Origin: an uncultured Bacteroidota bacterium
GTDB lineage: Bacteria > Bacteroidota > Bacteroidia > Flavobacteriales > Flavobacteriaceae
Length of the DNA: 52,607 bases
NCBI GenBank assembly: GCA_902510655.1
Contig: CABXBY010000003.1
Span: 1-52,607 of the forward strand
Reading direction: 5' to 3'
Made by a program: the position numbers and the translations under genes. The notes under the pieces were generated by a model. It had not been told where the DNA came from, ran no database searches, and saw nothing but the letters and a program-made list of their open reading frames with translations. Positions 1 to 8,706 of the stretch are shown here, piece after piece; the first letter of the stretch is position 1, and every line of letters starts with the position of its first letter.

Positions 1-705
1 GAAAATAATATTAAATTAATAGTTTTCGATAGACCTAACCCAAATGGTCATTACGTTGATGGACCTTTAAGAAAATTGGATTTGAAAAGTTTCATTGGCA
101 TGCACCCAGTTCCAATAGTACATGGAATGACAATTGGAGAATATGCGTTAATGATAAATAATGAAGGTTGGTTAGAAAGTAACGTTAAATGTGATTTAAA
201 AATAATTCAAATGAAGAATTATAATAGATATTTGACTTATAATTTTCCTGTTAAACCTTCTCCCAATCTGCCAAACCAGAAATCGATTAACCTATACCCT
301 AGTCTGTGTTTGTTTGAAGGTACTAATGTAAGTATAGGCCGTGGAACAAATTTACAGTTTCAAGTAATTGGAAATCCAAATTGGGAGAATTATGATTTTA
401 CATTTACACCCAAGTCTATGCCTGGTGCAAAGTACCCTAAACATATTAATTCTAAGTGCTATGGACTAGACTTAAGAAAACATGAAAAACTGAGTGAAAT
501 AAACTTAAAATGGCTAATATTAGCATATAAAAATTCTAAAAATAAAACTTCTTTTTTCTTAAAAAGCTTTGACAAACTAGCGGGAACATATGAATTAAAA
601 AAACAAATAATTGATGGTACAAACGAAAAACAGATTAAAAAAAGTTGGGAAAATGATTTAGAAAAGTTTAAAACTGTAAGAGCAAAATATTTATTGTATG
701 ACTAA
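1..705 (+). CDS. Exo-beta-N-acetylmuramidase NamZ-like (DUF1343), C-terminal part
   Basis: The gene is cut by the left window edge. Frame 1 is open from base 1, so the TTG at 76 in the ORF track is not the real start. The readable part shows DUF1343 hallmarks: a DRPNPNGHYVDGP stretch at the very beginning, SIGRGT followed by FQVIGNP, FTPKSMPGAK and a C-terminal FDKLAGTYEL region ending in RAKYLLYD. Characterised members of this family are exo-acting N-acetylmuramidases used in peptidoglycan turnover and recycling, and are usually exported. The signal peptide would lie outside the window. The stop overlaps the 3' end of convergent queE by 4 bp. Family assignment is secure; the exact substrate is inferred. 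Confidence 0.88.
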   Translation, partial: ENNIKLIVFDRPNPNGHYVDGPLRKLDLKSFIGMHPVPIVHGMTIGEYALMINNEGWLESNVKCDLKIIQMKNYNRYLTYNFPVKPSPNLPNQKSINLYPSLCLFEGTNVSIGRGTNLQFQVIGNPNWENYDFTFTPKSMPGAKYPKHINSKCYGLDLRKHEKLSEINLKWLILAYKNSKNKTSFFLKSFDKLAGTYELKKQIIDGTNEKQIKKSWENDLEKFKTVRAKYLLYD

Positions 706-1334
706 GGGATATTTAAATATTTATGAGTTTGTAAAGACACTTTCCATTTAGGGTTTTTCATTACATAATCCACAATAATTGGCATAATTTTTTCTCGTTT
801 ACTCCACTCAGGCTGAAGATATAACAAACAACTGCTTGAAACTTTTTTTGATTCAATTTCAGCAAATTTAAGATCGTCTAAATTATAAATTATCATTTTT
901 AGCTCATCTGCTTTTGAGTAGATTTCGTTAAGAGGATTCTTATTTTTTTTTGGACTCAGACAAATCCAATCCCAATTTCCAGAAAATTTATATGCTCCTG
1001 AAGTTTCAATATGAATATTAATATTATTGTCTTTTAATAGTCGAGTTATTGGACTCATATTCCACATTAGGGGCTCCCCACCTGTAATCACTACAGTATT
1101 AGAACTCTTTTTAACATTAAAAACAATATCATCAATACTTGTAGGAGGATGTATTTTAGGATCCCAACTTTCTTTAACATCACACCAATGGCACCCTACA
1201 TCACAACCACCCAATCTAATAAAAAAAGCTGCAGAACCCTTATGGTATCCTTCTCCCTGAATTGTATAAAATGATTCCATCAAAGGAAGAAGAAGTCCCT
1301 TGTCAATTAATTCTTGTTCATTATTTGAATTCAC
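702..1334 (-). CDS. queE: 7-carboxy-7-deazaguanine synthase (radical SAM)
   Basis: This is a 210-aa radical SAM protein of QueE type. It converts 6-carboxytetrahydropterin to 7-carboxy-7-deazaguanine in the queuosine/preQ0 pathway. Visible features are the N-terminal substrate loop MESFYTIQGEGYHKG, the CDVGCHWC cluster motif (CxxxCxxC) near residues 44-51 and the VVITGGEPLMW motif. The start is GTG at 1334, which leaves a normal N-terminus ending in KGLLLPLMESFYTIQGEG. No other queuosine gene lies next to it. A perfect -7 box lies 5 bp upstream of the start codon, so the transcript may be almost leaderless. Confidence 0.94.
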   Translation of the reverse strand: MNSNNEQELIDKGLLLPLMESFYTIQGEGYHKGSAAFFIRLGGCDVGCHWCDVKESWDPKIHPPTSIDDIVFNVKKSSNTVVITGGEPLMWNMSPITRLLKDNNINIHIETSGAYKFSGNWDWICLSPKKNKNPLNEIYSKADELKMIIYNLDDLKFAEIESKKVSSSCLLYLQPEWSKREKIMPIIVDYVMKNPKWKVSLQTHKYLNIP

Positions 1335-1338
1335 TTGG

Positions 1339-1346
1339 CAAATATA
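1339..1346 (-). promoter_or_regulatory. Candidate -7 element for queE
   Basis: On the minus strand this reads TATATTTG, a perfect match to the Bacteroidota -7 consensus TAnnTTTG. No TTG was found 19-21 bases further upstream. If used, transcription would start within a few bases of the GTG codon. Confidence 0.4.
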
Positions 1347-1360
1347 TAAGATAAAATCAA

Positions 1361-1388
1361 TTTGTGTTTAAAGTAATTATTACATTTA
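1361..1388 (+). promoter_or_regulatory. Possible promoter for the small lipoprotein
   Basis: TTTG is followed after 16 bases by TACATTTA, one mismatch from TAnnTTTG, about 15 bases ahead of the ATG. The spacer is shorter than the usual 19-21, so this is only a weak candidate. Confidence 0.25.
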
Positions 1389-1402
1389 ATTAAATTTAAA
1401 GA

Positions 1403-1948
1403 ATGAAGAAATATATAATAATTTCATTAATAATTTTTATTGTTGGATGCTCATCCAATGAGTACAAAATTGAAAAAGGAAAAATTGGAAAATTAAATAA
1501 AGAGATTATAGTTCAACAACTAGATTCAATATATAAAAACGACTCAATTGTAAGAAGGATTGGCGAAGGAGATTATATGTTTTCTGGTGATGATAAATAT
1601 TTAATTTTTAGCACAAATAAAAATCATTTGCTTACCCTAACTCCTAAAAATCAACATGATAATAATGAAACTATTGAAACTATTGAAATAGTTAGTAATC
1701 TTTTCACAACTAACAAGGGAGTAAATATTGAAAGTACATTTAGAATGATTGAAAAAAATCATAAAATAAATTCAATACAGAATACTATAAATAATTTAAT
1801 TATTTATGTAGATGAAATTGATGCTTACTTTATTATTGATAAACAAAATTTACCAATAGATTTAAGATTGGGTACCGATCAAATTATTAAAAGTATAAAT
1901 ATCCCACCCGAAAGTAAAATTAAAAGATTTATGATTGGATGGAACTAA
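1403..1948 (+). CDS. Small lipoprotein of unknown function
   Basis: I do not recognise a family. The 181-aa product begins with a short positively charged stretch, a hydrophobic segment and the lipobox FIVGC with Cys16, so it is probably a lipoprotein anchored in the envelope. The rest is hydrophilic, rich in Ile, Asn and Lys, with no cysteine or obvious catalytic motif and no transmembrane segment. It starts 68 bp from divergent queE and is followed after 11 bp by a VOC protein, so the two may be co-transcribed. Nothing else in the context suggests a role. Confidence 0.7.
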   Translation: MKKYIIISLIIFIVGCSSNEYKIEKGKIGKLNKEIIVQQLDSIYKNDSIVRRIGEGDYMFSGDDKYLIFSTNKNHLLTLTPKNQHDNNETIETIEIVSNLFTTNKGVNIESTFRMIEKNHKINSIQNTINNLIIYVDEIDAYFIIDKQNLPIDLRLGTDQIIKSINIPPESKIKRFMIGWN

Positions 1949-1959
1949 AAATATAAATC

Positions 1960-2379
1960 ATGAAAAAACTATCACCATTTCATCTGGCAATTCCTGTTAA
2001 TAATCTTGAAAAAAATAGAACTTTTTATAAAGATATATTGGGATGTAGTGAAGGAAGAAGTAGTGACCATTGGGTAGATTTTGACTTCTTTGGACATCAA
2101 CTTGTAATTCATTTAGATAATGATATTAAAAATATAAAATCTAATCCTGTTGACGGAAAAAATGTACCAATACCTCACTTTGGGGTTATACTAGAATGGA
2201 ATGTTTTTCAAGAATTTGCTGAAAAACTAAAAAAAAGAAAAATCGAATTTATTATTGAACCATATATAAGATTTCAAGGATTAACTGGTGAACAATCTAC
2301 AATGTTTTTTAAAGATCCCTCAGGAAATGCTTTAGAATTCAAATCATTTAAAGATTCCAGTCAAATATTTGCTAAATAG
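1960..2379 (+). CDS. VOC (glyoxalase/dioxygenase fold) family protein
   Basis: This 139-aa protein has the paired beta-alpha-beta-beta-beta layout of the vicinal oxygen chelate superfamily. The first module begins with FHLAIPVNNLEKNRTFYKDILG, carrying the usual first metal-ligand His, and a second His occurs in GHQLVIH. The second module ends in FKDPSGNALEFKSF, where the Glu is the normal last metal ligand. These residues suggest a metal-dependent lyase, dioxygenase or hydrolase, but the substrate cannot be read from sequence. The gene runs 8 bp into the 3' end of convergent folD. Confidence 0.85.
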   Translation: MKKLSPFHLAIPVNNLEKNRTFYKDILGCSEGRSSDHWVDFDFFGHQLVIHLDNDIKNIKSNPVDGKNVPIPHFGVILEWNVFQEFAEKLKKRKIEFIIEPYIRFQGLTGEQSTMFFKDPSGNALEFKSFKDSSQIFAK

Positions 2380-3247
2380 AAATTTTTCTAGAAAGCAAAG
2401 TGTTTTTTAATAACATAGCTATTGTCATAGGACCTACTCCACCAGGCACAGGGGTTATAAAACTTGCTTTAGATTTCATAGACTCAAAATCTACATCTCC
2501 TTTAATCACGTAACCTTTAATTGAATTATCATCCTTGACTCTAGTTATTCCAACATCTATTATAACTACCCCACTCTTTACCATATCACTTTTTACAAAT
2601 TCTGGAATACCAAGAGCAGAAACAATGATATCTGCATTTTTAGTGTAACTTTCTAAATTCACGGTTCTACTATGTACCACAGTAACTGTAGAATCACCGG
2701 CTTTTCCTTTACTATTCATTAAAATACTAATTGGTCTACCAACTATATGGCTCCTGCCAATTACAACAGTATGTTTACCAGATGTTTCAATATTATATCT
2801 TTTTAAAAGTTCCATTATTCCAAAGGGTGTAGCCGGAATAAAGGTCTCCATATTTAATGCCATTTTTCCAAAATTCGTTGGATGAAAGCCATCAACATCT
2901 TTATTTGGATCAATAGCCATTAAAATATTCTCTTCGTTTATATGTTTTGGTAACGGTAATTGAACAATAAAACCATCAATTTCTTTATCGCTATTTAATA
3001 AATTAATTTTTTCAATAAGTTTTTCTTCACTAATTGATGATTGAAGTTTTACTAAAGTTGATTCAAACCCAACTTGTCTACAAGATCTAACCTTACTTCC
3101 TACATAGGTTAAACTCGCTCCATCTTCTCCAACAATAACTGCTGCTAAATGAGGAGGTCTTTGTCCTTTTAAGATAATTTGATCAACTTCTTTTTTAATT
3201 TCAAGTTTAATTTGATTAGATATTTCTTTTCCGTCTATAATTTTCAT
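2372..3247 (-). CDS. folD: Bifunctional methylenetetrahydrofolate dehydrogenase/cyclohydrolase
   Basis: FolD interconverts 5,10-methylene-, methenyl- and 10-formyl-tetrahydrofolate with NADP in the cytoplasm, supplying one-carbon units for purines and formyl-Met. The 291-aa length is normal. Visible motifs are YVGSKVRSC (catalytic Tyr and Lys), QLPLPKHI, DVDGFHPTN, the nucleotide-binding GRSHIVGRPI and the C-terminal PVPGGVGPMT. It is the last gene of the leftward argS-ffh-folD group, 14 bp after ffh. GcvP in this window feeds the same folate pool. I see no irregularities. Confidence 0.97.
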   Translation of the reverse strand: MKIIDGKEISNQIKLEIKKEVDQIILKGQRPPHLAAVIVGEDGASLTYVGSKVRSCRQVGFESTLVKLQSSISEEKLIEKINLLNSDKEIDGFIVQLPLPKHINEENILMAIDPNKDVDGFHPTNFGKMALNMETFIPATPFGIMELLKRYNIETSGKHTVVIGRSHIVGRPISILMNSKGKAGDSTVTVVHSRTVNLESYTKNADIIVSALGIPEFVKSDMVKSGVVIIDVGITRVKDDNSIKGYVIKGDVDFESMKSKASFITPVPGGVGPMTIAMLLKNTLLSRKISI

Positions 3248-3261
3248 AATTAATTAATTAT

Positions 3262-4590
3262 TTATTTCATTCCTTTCATCATTTGCATAAGCTTATTTGA
3301 CCCACCACTTTGCATCATTTTCATCATTTTTGACATTTGTTCAAATTGTTTTAAAAGCTTATTAAGTTCTTGAACTTCTAATCCACTTCCTTTTGATATT
3401 CGTTTTTTTCTACTATTATCAATAATTTTTGGATTTGAACGCTCTTTTGGTGTCATTGAATAAATTAAAGCTTCTATATGTTTAAACGAATCATTATCAA
3501 TCTCAGCATCTCCAACAGCTTTACTCGCACCAGGAATCATTCCAACCATATCTTTAATGTCACCCATTTGCTTGATTTTTTTTATTTGATCTAAAAAATC
3601 ATCAAGACCGAACTGACTTTTTGCAATTTTTTTACTTAAAATTCGTGCTTGTTTTTCATCATAAACATTTTGTGCTTTTTCTACTAATGAAACAATATCA
3701 CCCATTCCAAGTATTCGGTCTGCCATTCTTTCAGGATGAAAAATATCAATTGCATCCATTTTTTCACCCGTTCCAATAAATTTTATTGGCTTATTAACTA
3801 TTGATTTAATAGATAATGCTGCTCCTCCTCTAGTATCTCCGTCAAGTTTTGTTAAAATAACTCCGTCAAAATTTAATATATCATTGAAAGTTTTAGCAGT
3901 ATTAACAGCATCTTGTCCAGTCATTGAGTCAACAACAAATAAAGTTTCATGAGGTTTAACCGCACTATGAATGTTTTTAATTTCATTCATCATTTGATCA
4001 TCAACAGCTAATCTTCCAGCAGTATCTATTATAACTAAATTTTGTCCATTCTTTTTTGCATGTAAAATTGAATCTGAAGCAATTTTTACTGGATTTTTTT
4101 CCAATTCATCACTGTAAACATCAACTCCGATTTGTTGTCCAAGAATTTTTAATTGTTCAATTGCGGCAGGTCTATATACATCACAAGCTACTAACAAAGG
4201 ATTTTTGTTTTTTTTAGTTTTTAAATATTTTGATAATTTTCCAGAAAAAGTAGTTTTTCCTGAACCTTGCAAACCAGACATTAAAATAACCGTAAATGAA
4301 CTGGAGAGATTAATTCCTTCCGAATTTCCACCCATTAGTTGAGTTAATTCATCCTTAACAATTTTAACCATTAGTTGGCCAGGATTAACAGTTGTTAAAA
4401 CATTTTGCCCAATAGCTTTATTTTTAACATTAATTGAGAATTCTTTTGCTGTTTTAAAGTTTACATCGGCCTCTAGTAAAGCCCTTCTAACTTCCTTTAA
4501 CGTTTCTGCAACATTAATTTCAGTTATTTTTCCTTGTCCTTTTAAAATTTTTAAGGCTGAGTTAAGCTTATCTGTTAAATTATTAAACAT
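3262..4590 (-). CDS. ffh: Signal recognition particle protein Ffh
   Basis: This is the 442-aa SRP54 homologue, which binds signal sequences and SRP RNA and delivers ribosomes to FtsY and SecYEG. An N-terminal helical domain is followed by the G domain, with GLQGSGKTTFSGKL near residue 106, DVYRPAAIEQL, DTAGRLAVDDQ and TKLDGDTRGGAA. The methionine-rich M domain ends in SKMMKMMQSGGSNKLMQMMKGMK. Its length matches the family. It sits between argS and folD with 14-15 bp gaps, consistent with one transcript. SecY, its downstream partner, is also in this window. Confidence 0.98.
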   Translation of the reverse strand: MFNNLTDKLNSALKILKGQGKITEINVAETLKEVRRALLEADVNFKTAKEFSINVKNKAIGQNVLTTVNPGQLMVKIVKDELTQLMGGNSEGINLSSSFTVILMSGLQGSGKTTFSGKLSKYLKTKKNKNPLLVACDVYRPAAIEQLKILGQQIGVDVYSDELEKNPVKIASDSILHAKKNGQNLVIIDTAGRLAVDDQMMNEIKNIHSAVKPHETLFVVDSMTGQDAVNTAKTFNDILNFDGVILTKLDGDTRGGAALSIKSIVNKPIKFIGTGEKMDAIDIFHPERMADRILGMGDIVSLVEKAQNVYDEKQARILSKKIAKSQFGLDDFLDQIKKIKQMGDIKDMVGMIPGASKAVGDAEIDNDSFKHIEALIYSMTPKERSNPKIIDNSRKKRISKGSGLEVQELNKLLKQFEQMSKMMKMMQSGGSNKLMQMMKGMK

Positions 4591-4605
4591 TATATTTTTA
4601 TTAAA

Positions 4606-6384
4606 TTACATTTTGTCAGGAACTTTTATTCCTAATAATAGCATAGAAGATTTAATAATTAAACCTACTTTATAACTTAAGCTTAAACGGAATAACTTGA
4701 CTTCATTATTTTCAATTTTTGAAATTTTAGTAGTTTGATAATATGAATTAAAAGCTTTAACTAATTCGTATGTGAAATTTGCAATTAAAGCTGGATTTAA
4801 ATTATCTGCGGAGGATTTTATTAAGTATGGATATTGAGTTAATAATTTTAAAATTTGTTTCTCTTTTGTGTTTATGTCTAAATCCTCATTTACGGAATTA
4901 TTTTCATAAATTTCCTTACTTAGAAGAGATTGAATCCTTGCGTATGTATATTGAATAAAAGGACCGGTATTTCCATTAAAGTCAATAGAATCATTTGGAT
5001 CAAATAAAATTCTTTTTTTTGGATCAACTTTAAGTATGTAATATTTTAACGCTCCAAGACCAATAGTATGATTTAGTGCATTTTTATCACCAATACTCAA
5101 TCCATCAAGCTTTCCAAGGTCACTAGATAATTTAGAAGCATTGTTTACCATTTCTAAAATTAGTTCATCTGCATCCACAACTGTACCTTCTCGACTTTTC
5201 ATCTTTCCAGAGGGTAAATCAACCATCCCATAACTTAAATGAAATAAATGATTTGACCATTTAAATCCAAGTTTTTTTAAAATCTTAAACAAAACATTAA
5301 AATGGTAGTCCTGTTCATTTCCTACAGTATAAATCAATCCTTTCATTTCAGGATTATCCTTATATCTTTTATAAGCTGTACCTAAATCTTGAGTCATATA
5401 AACAGAGGTGCCATCTGATCTTAACAATAGCTTTTCATCAAGACCCTCATCCGATAAATCAATCCAAACAGAACCGTCATCTTTTTTATAAAAAATCTGT
5501 TTTTCTAGCCCATGATTAATAATTTCCTTTCCAATAAGATAAGTGTCACTTTCATAATACAATGAGTCAAAATTAACTCCTAGATCATTATAAGTTTTAT
5601 TAAAACCATCATAAACCCATCCGTTCATTAATTTCCAAACATTAATAATCTCTTTATCACCAGCTTCCCATTTTCTTAACAGTTCTTTAGCTTCAATAAA
5701 AATTGGAGATTTTTGTTCAGCTTCTATTTTTGAAAAACCACTATTAATTAATTCCTTAATTTCTCTTTTGTAAATTTTATCAAATAGAACATAATATTTT
5801 CCAACAAAAAAGTCACCTTTTTGGTTTACATCATAAGGTGTTTTGTTTTCTCCAAATTTTAACCAAGCAATAATTGATTTACAAATATGTATTCCCCTGT
5901 CATTTATAATTTGAGTTTTATTAACTCTTTTACCAGAAGCTTCTAAAATCTTAGACATTGAATATCCAAGTAAAATATTCCTAATATGACCTAGATGAAG
6001 GGGCTTATTAGTATTTGGAGATGAGTACTCTACTAAATATAAGGGACTGTTTTTTTTTGGAGTTATAAATCCAAAATTAATATCGGTTAAACAGATATTT
6101 AAAAATTCTAAATAATAAAATGATGAAATAGAAAGGTTTAAAAACCCTTGAATAACATTAAATCCTGTAACATATTTAGAATTATTAACTATGAAAGAAC
6201 CAAATTCGTTACCTAGATTAGCAGGACTTTGTCTTAAAATTTTTACTAACGGAAAAATAACAATTGTCAAGTCTCCTTCAAAATCTTTTTTAGTAAGTTG
6301 AATTTCAAAATCATTAAAATCAATATCATACTTTAATTTAAGATATTCTGAAAGTTTAGACTGTAAAATTGTATTAATATCCAT
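4606..6384 (-). CDS. argS: Arginine--tRNA ligase
   Basis: ArgS is a class I synthetase that charges tRNA-Arg. The 592-aa protein has the N-terminal Add1 domain, the HIGH-type motif in SSPNTNKPLHLGHIRN near residue 130, a KMSKS-like GKMKSREGT, and a DALR anticodon-binding C-terminus beginning with NGNTGPFIQYTYARIQSLL. It is first in a leftward group with ffh and folD. The region upstream (6385-6469) holds only TAAATATA, a degenerate -7 candidate on this strand. Length and motifs are normal. Confidence 0.97.
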   Translation of the reverse strand: MDINTILQSKLSEYLKLKYDIDFNDFEIQLTKKDFEGDLTIVIFPLVKILRQSPANLGNEFGSFIVNNSKYVTGFNVIQGFLNLSISSFYYLEFLNICLTDINFGFITPKKNSPLYLVEYSSPNTNKPLHLGHIRNILLGYSMSKILEASGKRVNKTQIINDRGIHICKSIIAWLKFGENKTPYDVNQKGDFFVGKYYVLFDKIYKREIKELINSGFSKIEAEQKSPIFIEAKELLRKWEAGDKEIINVWKLMNGWVYDGFNKTYNDLGVNFDSLYYESDTYLIGKEIINHGLEKQIFYKKDDGSVWIDLSDEGLDEKLLLRSDGTSVYMTQDLGTAYKRYKDNPEMKGLIYTVGNEQDYHFNVLFKILKKLGFKWSNHLFHLSYGMVDLPSGKMKSREGTVVDADELILEMVNNASKLSSDLGKLDGLSIGDKNALNHTIGLGALKYYILKVDPKKRILFDPNDSIDFNGNTGPFIQYTYARIQSLLSKEIYENNSVNEDLDINTKEKQILKLLTQYPYLIKSSADNLNPALIANFTYELVKAFNSYYQTTKISKIENNEVKLFRLSLSYKVGLIIKSSMLLLGIKVPDKM

Positions 6385-6442
6385 TAATTTAATTTGAAGT
6401 AAATATAATTATAAAATGAATAAATTATTTTTTTGATTGGTT

Positions 6443-6450
6443 TATATTTG
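6443..6450 (+). promoter_or_regulatory. Candidate -7 element for the 133-aa unknown gene
   Basis: TATATTTG matches the TAnnTTTG consensus perfectly and lies 19 bases ahead of the GTG start at 6470. The only nearby TTG is 7 bases upstream, too close for a canonical -33 element. Confidence 0.45.
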
Positions 6451-6469
6451 AAATTAATAATATGGTTAA

Positions 6470-6871
6470 GTGTTAAAAAACGTTTCTTACAATAATTCTA
6501 AAATCAAATCTGAAATCAATGATGTGTTAGGTAATCCTTTTACAATATTTGAAAGAATTAAACTTAGAGGTGTTGGCTCTCCAAAATACATCATATCACA
6601 AACAGATTCAATAATCACTAACCTATTAAATTTAGATAATAATACTAACCAATGTAATATTGAATTAAGGCCAAAAGGAATTATAGTAAGTTTTAGGTCA
6701 TTATTAGAAACTTATGCTTTAATAATTCCGTTTTATAAACTGAAATTATTTAAAGGGCAATCTAATGTATATTCAATATATATTGATAAATATTTTATTA
6801 AAATATTGGCAAAAAACAAAAATGAACATGATTTCATTAAAAAGATAAATAAATTTAAATCAACTAATTAA
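6470..6871 (+). CDS. Uncharacterised 133-aa protein
   Basis: I do not recognise a named domain. The start is GTG at 6470; an ATG at 6462 is out of frame and stops at once. The protein is basic, with no signal peptide or membrane segment. The central stretch NIELRPKGIIVSFRSLLETYALIIPFYKLKLF looks like the conserved core: beta-rich, with a charged loop. It ends in a Lys-rich helix. It resembles small hypothetical proteins I associate with Flavobacteriaceae at this locus, but that is from memory. The 3' end overlaps convergent ctlX by 8 bp. The function is unknown, probably cytoplasmic. Confidence 0.72.
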   Translation: MLKNVSYNNSKIKSEINDVLGNPFTIFERIKLRGVGSPKYIISQTDSIITNLLNLDNNTNQCNIELRPKGIIVSFRSLLETYALIIPFYKLKLFKGQSNVYSIYIDKYFIKILAKNKNEHDFIKKINKFKSTN

Positions 6872-7784
6872 ACACTTCTGCTATCATACACCTAACACTA
6901 CCCCCACCACAATTTTCTATTGTTTCAACATTAGAATGAATAATTTTTGAGAATTTTTCTATTTTATTAATTTGACTTTTAGTTAGAGATTTATAAGCCT
7001 GACTACTCATAACAAGAAAACTGTTATTTTCAAAAACTAACTCTATCATATTACCGGCAAAAGAATTTAATTGATTTTCGCTAATCTCAATTATTTCTTT
7101 ATTATCATCTTTTAAGCTTTTTAAAAGAATTTGCTTATCAATTTTAGAATCAACAGAATCTAAACAAATTATGGAATATTTATTTGCTATACACATCATT
7201 ACGTTAGTATGATAAATCAATTTTCTTTTTTTATCTATACTTTGATAAGACTTAAAAATAATTGGCATATAATTAAATTCATCACAAAATTCTTCAACTA
7301 AACTCTCTGATGTTCTTTCAGACAAAGAGCAATATGATTTTTTATTTAGTCTATCCAAAACCATACTCCCTGTTCCCTCAAGAAAAAAATTATGATTTTC
7401 AGCCTCACTATAATCATTAATAAAATCAATTTTAATTCCCTTATTTTCAATAAATTTTATGATTTTATCATTTCGTTCAAGTCGTCTATTGTGAGCATAC
7501 ATTGGATATATTGCTATTCTTTTTTTTGAATGGAAACTTATCCAATTGTTAGGAAAAATGGAATCAGGTGTGTCTTGAACTAAATCATCTTGAAAAACAT
7601 TTACTGGAATTCCGTTTGAAAGCAATAGACTAACTAAATTATCAAATTCTAGACATGCTTTTTCTAAAACTTGCGCATCATTTAAGTCAGTGATTTTTTG
7701 AAAATAATTGTTTGAAGCTGTTTGAGAATTCATTCTAAAACTTGAGGGTCTTATCATTAAAATTGAATGTATATTATTCATCAT
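6864..7784 (-). CDS. ctlX: Citrulline hydrolase CtlX-like (arginine deiminase-related)
   Basis: This 306-aa protein belongs to the pentein-fold guanidino-modifying superfamily and matches the CtlX type, reported to act on citrulline to give ornithine. Visible features are the N-terminal ILMIRPSSFRMNSQTASNNYFQ, the substrate-carboxylate region DSIFPNNWISFH, LEGTGSMVLDR, the active-site His region YHTNVMMCI and the C-terminal nucleophile in GGGSVRCMIAEVFN. Its start overlaps the end of the DDAH-like gene by 11 bp, so the two are translationally coupled. The exact substrate is inferred from family resemblance only. Confidence 0.85.
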   Translation of the reverse strand: MMNNIHSILMIRPSSFRMNSQTASNNYFQKITDLNDAQVLEKACLEFDNLVSLLLSNGIPVNVFQDDLVQDTPDSIFPNNWISFHSKKRIAIYPMYAHNRRLERNDKIIKFIENKGIKIDFINDYSEAENHNFFLEGTGSMVLDRLNKKSYCSLSERTSESLVEEFCDEFNYMPIIFKSYQSIDKKRKLIYHTNVMMCIANKYSIICLDSVDSKIDKQILLKSLKDDNKEIIEISENQLNSFAGNMIELVFENNSFLVMSSQAYKSLTKSQINKIEKFSKIIHSNVETIENCGGGSVRCMIAEVFN

Positions 7785-8688
7785 ATCTAATTAAGGGTAA
7801 TGATGAACATCTAAAAAGTCCTTCTTGTTTAGAAACTTCTGAAAAATCAACTTCTTCAACTAAAATATTATGATTTTTTAACCAGCTATTTAATCTATTA
7901 AATTTAGGTTGAGAAATAACTGTTTCATGATTAAGTGACAAAACATTACTTGTCATATCATACATTTCATTTTCAGAAATTTCAAAAATATTATGTTTGC
8001 CAAAAAAATCTATTAGCCATAAATAATCCTCTCTGTAAGTAAATGCTTGAGGATGAATTATAGCTTTATTTTTAGCAATAATTTGTAAACAACAATCTAA
8101 ATGAAGTATGTTTTTTTTAGGGTTAGTTAATGATTTATTTAAATGTAAACCTTTTACATTTTTTTCTGGAAAAAATGTAATAAAATAGTCTAGTGCAGCT
8201 TTATTTGTTCTGGCTGTAAATAAGTCACTGTAATCTTCACAGTCATAATAACCAACAAAAATAGTGTTGGAATGGTATAATACATCTCCTCCTTCAACAT
8301 GAAGATCTTGTGGCATTTTTACTATTTTATTTTGAAAATTAGATAGAATTGAAGTTATTCCTTGAAACTCTTCTGCTCTTTTTGGAAGAATATTTGATTT
8401 AAAAAAAAAATTATCAATTACAAAGCCTATATCTCTAGTGAAAATTTGATTGTAATTTTTTATTAATTTAGGCCTAAAAACATCAACATCATATTTTTTC
8501 AACACATCAACAAATTTTTCTAATTCCTTGACCATATCTGATTCTAAGGGATATGTTCCTTTTTTCAAATTTTCAATTGATTTTGGATCGTAAAGCTCAC
8601 TTAAAACAGGAATAGCACCTAAGCTATCTGCAATACCAATAATTACCGATCTTAGTCTAGAAGTTTCACCACTAACTAAAAATTCCAT
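7774..8688 (-). CDS. Dimethylarginine dimethylaminohydrolase / arginine deiminase-like protein
   Basis: This 304-aa pentein-fold protein has the DDAH/arginine deiminase signature. It shows FTRDIGFVID, DLHVEGGDVLYH (Glu and Asp that bind the guanidinium), HLDCCLQII with the catalytic His, and a C-terminal Cys in GLFRCSSLPLIR. Members hydrolyse a guanidino carbon, releasing amine or ammonia and leaving citrulline. With CtlX overlapping downstream, a two-step path from arginine or methylarginine through citrulline to ornithine is plausible but inferred. It follows gltA by 18 bp on the same strand. DDAH and arginine deiminase activity cannot be separated by eye. Confidence 0.83.
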   Translation of the reverse strand: MEFLVSGETSRLRSVIIGIADSLGAIPVLSELYDPKSIENLKKGTYPLESDMVKELEKFVDVLKKYDVDVFRPKLIKNYNQIFTRDIGFVIDNFFFKSNILPKRAEEFQGITSILSNFQNKIVKMPQDLHVEGGDVLYHSNTIFVGYYDCEDYSDLFTARTNKAALDYFITFFPEKNVKGLHLNKSLTNPKKNILHLDCCLQIIAKNKAIIHPQAFTYREDYLWLIDFFGKHNIFEISENEMYDMTSNVLSLNHETVISQPKFNRLNSWLKNHNILVEEVDFSEVSKQEGLFRCSSLPLIRYDE

Positions 8689-8706
8689 AATTAAAAAAAT
8701 AAAAGT

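Noticed and set aside
76-78. TTG start of the ORF-track version of the first gene
   Set aside because: The frame is open from base 1 and the upstream residues (DRPNPNGHYVDGP) are conserved DUF1343 sequence, so the gene is simply cut by the window edge.
1027-1260. 77-aa plus-strand ORF across queE, and similar opposite-strand ORFs in gltA, fusA, gcvP, susC and E2
   Set aside because: They lie wholly within well-identified genes in other frames and show no family features.
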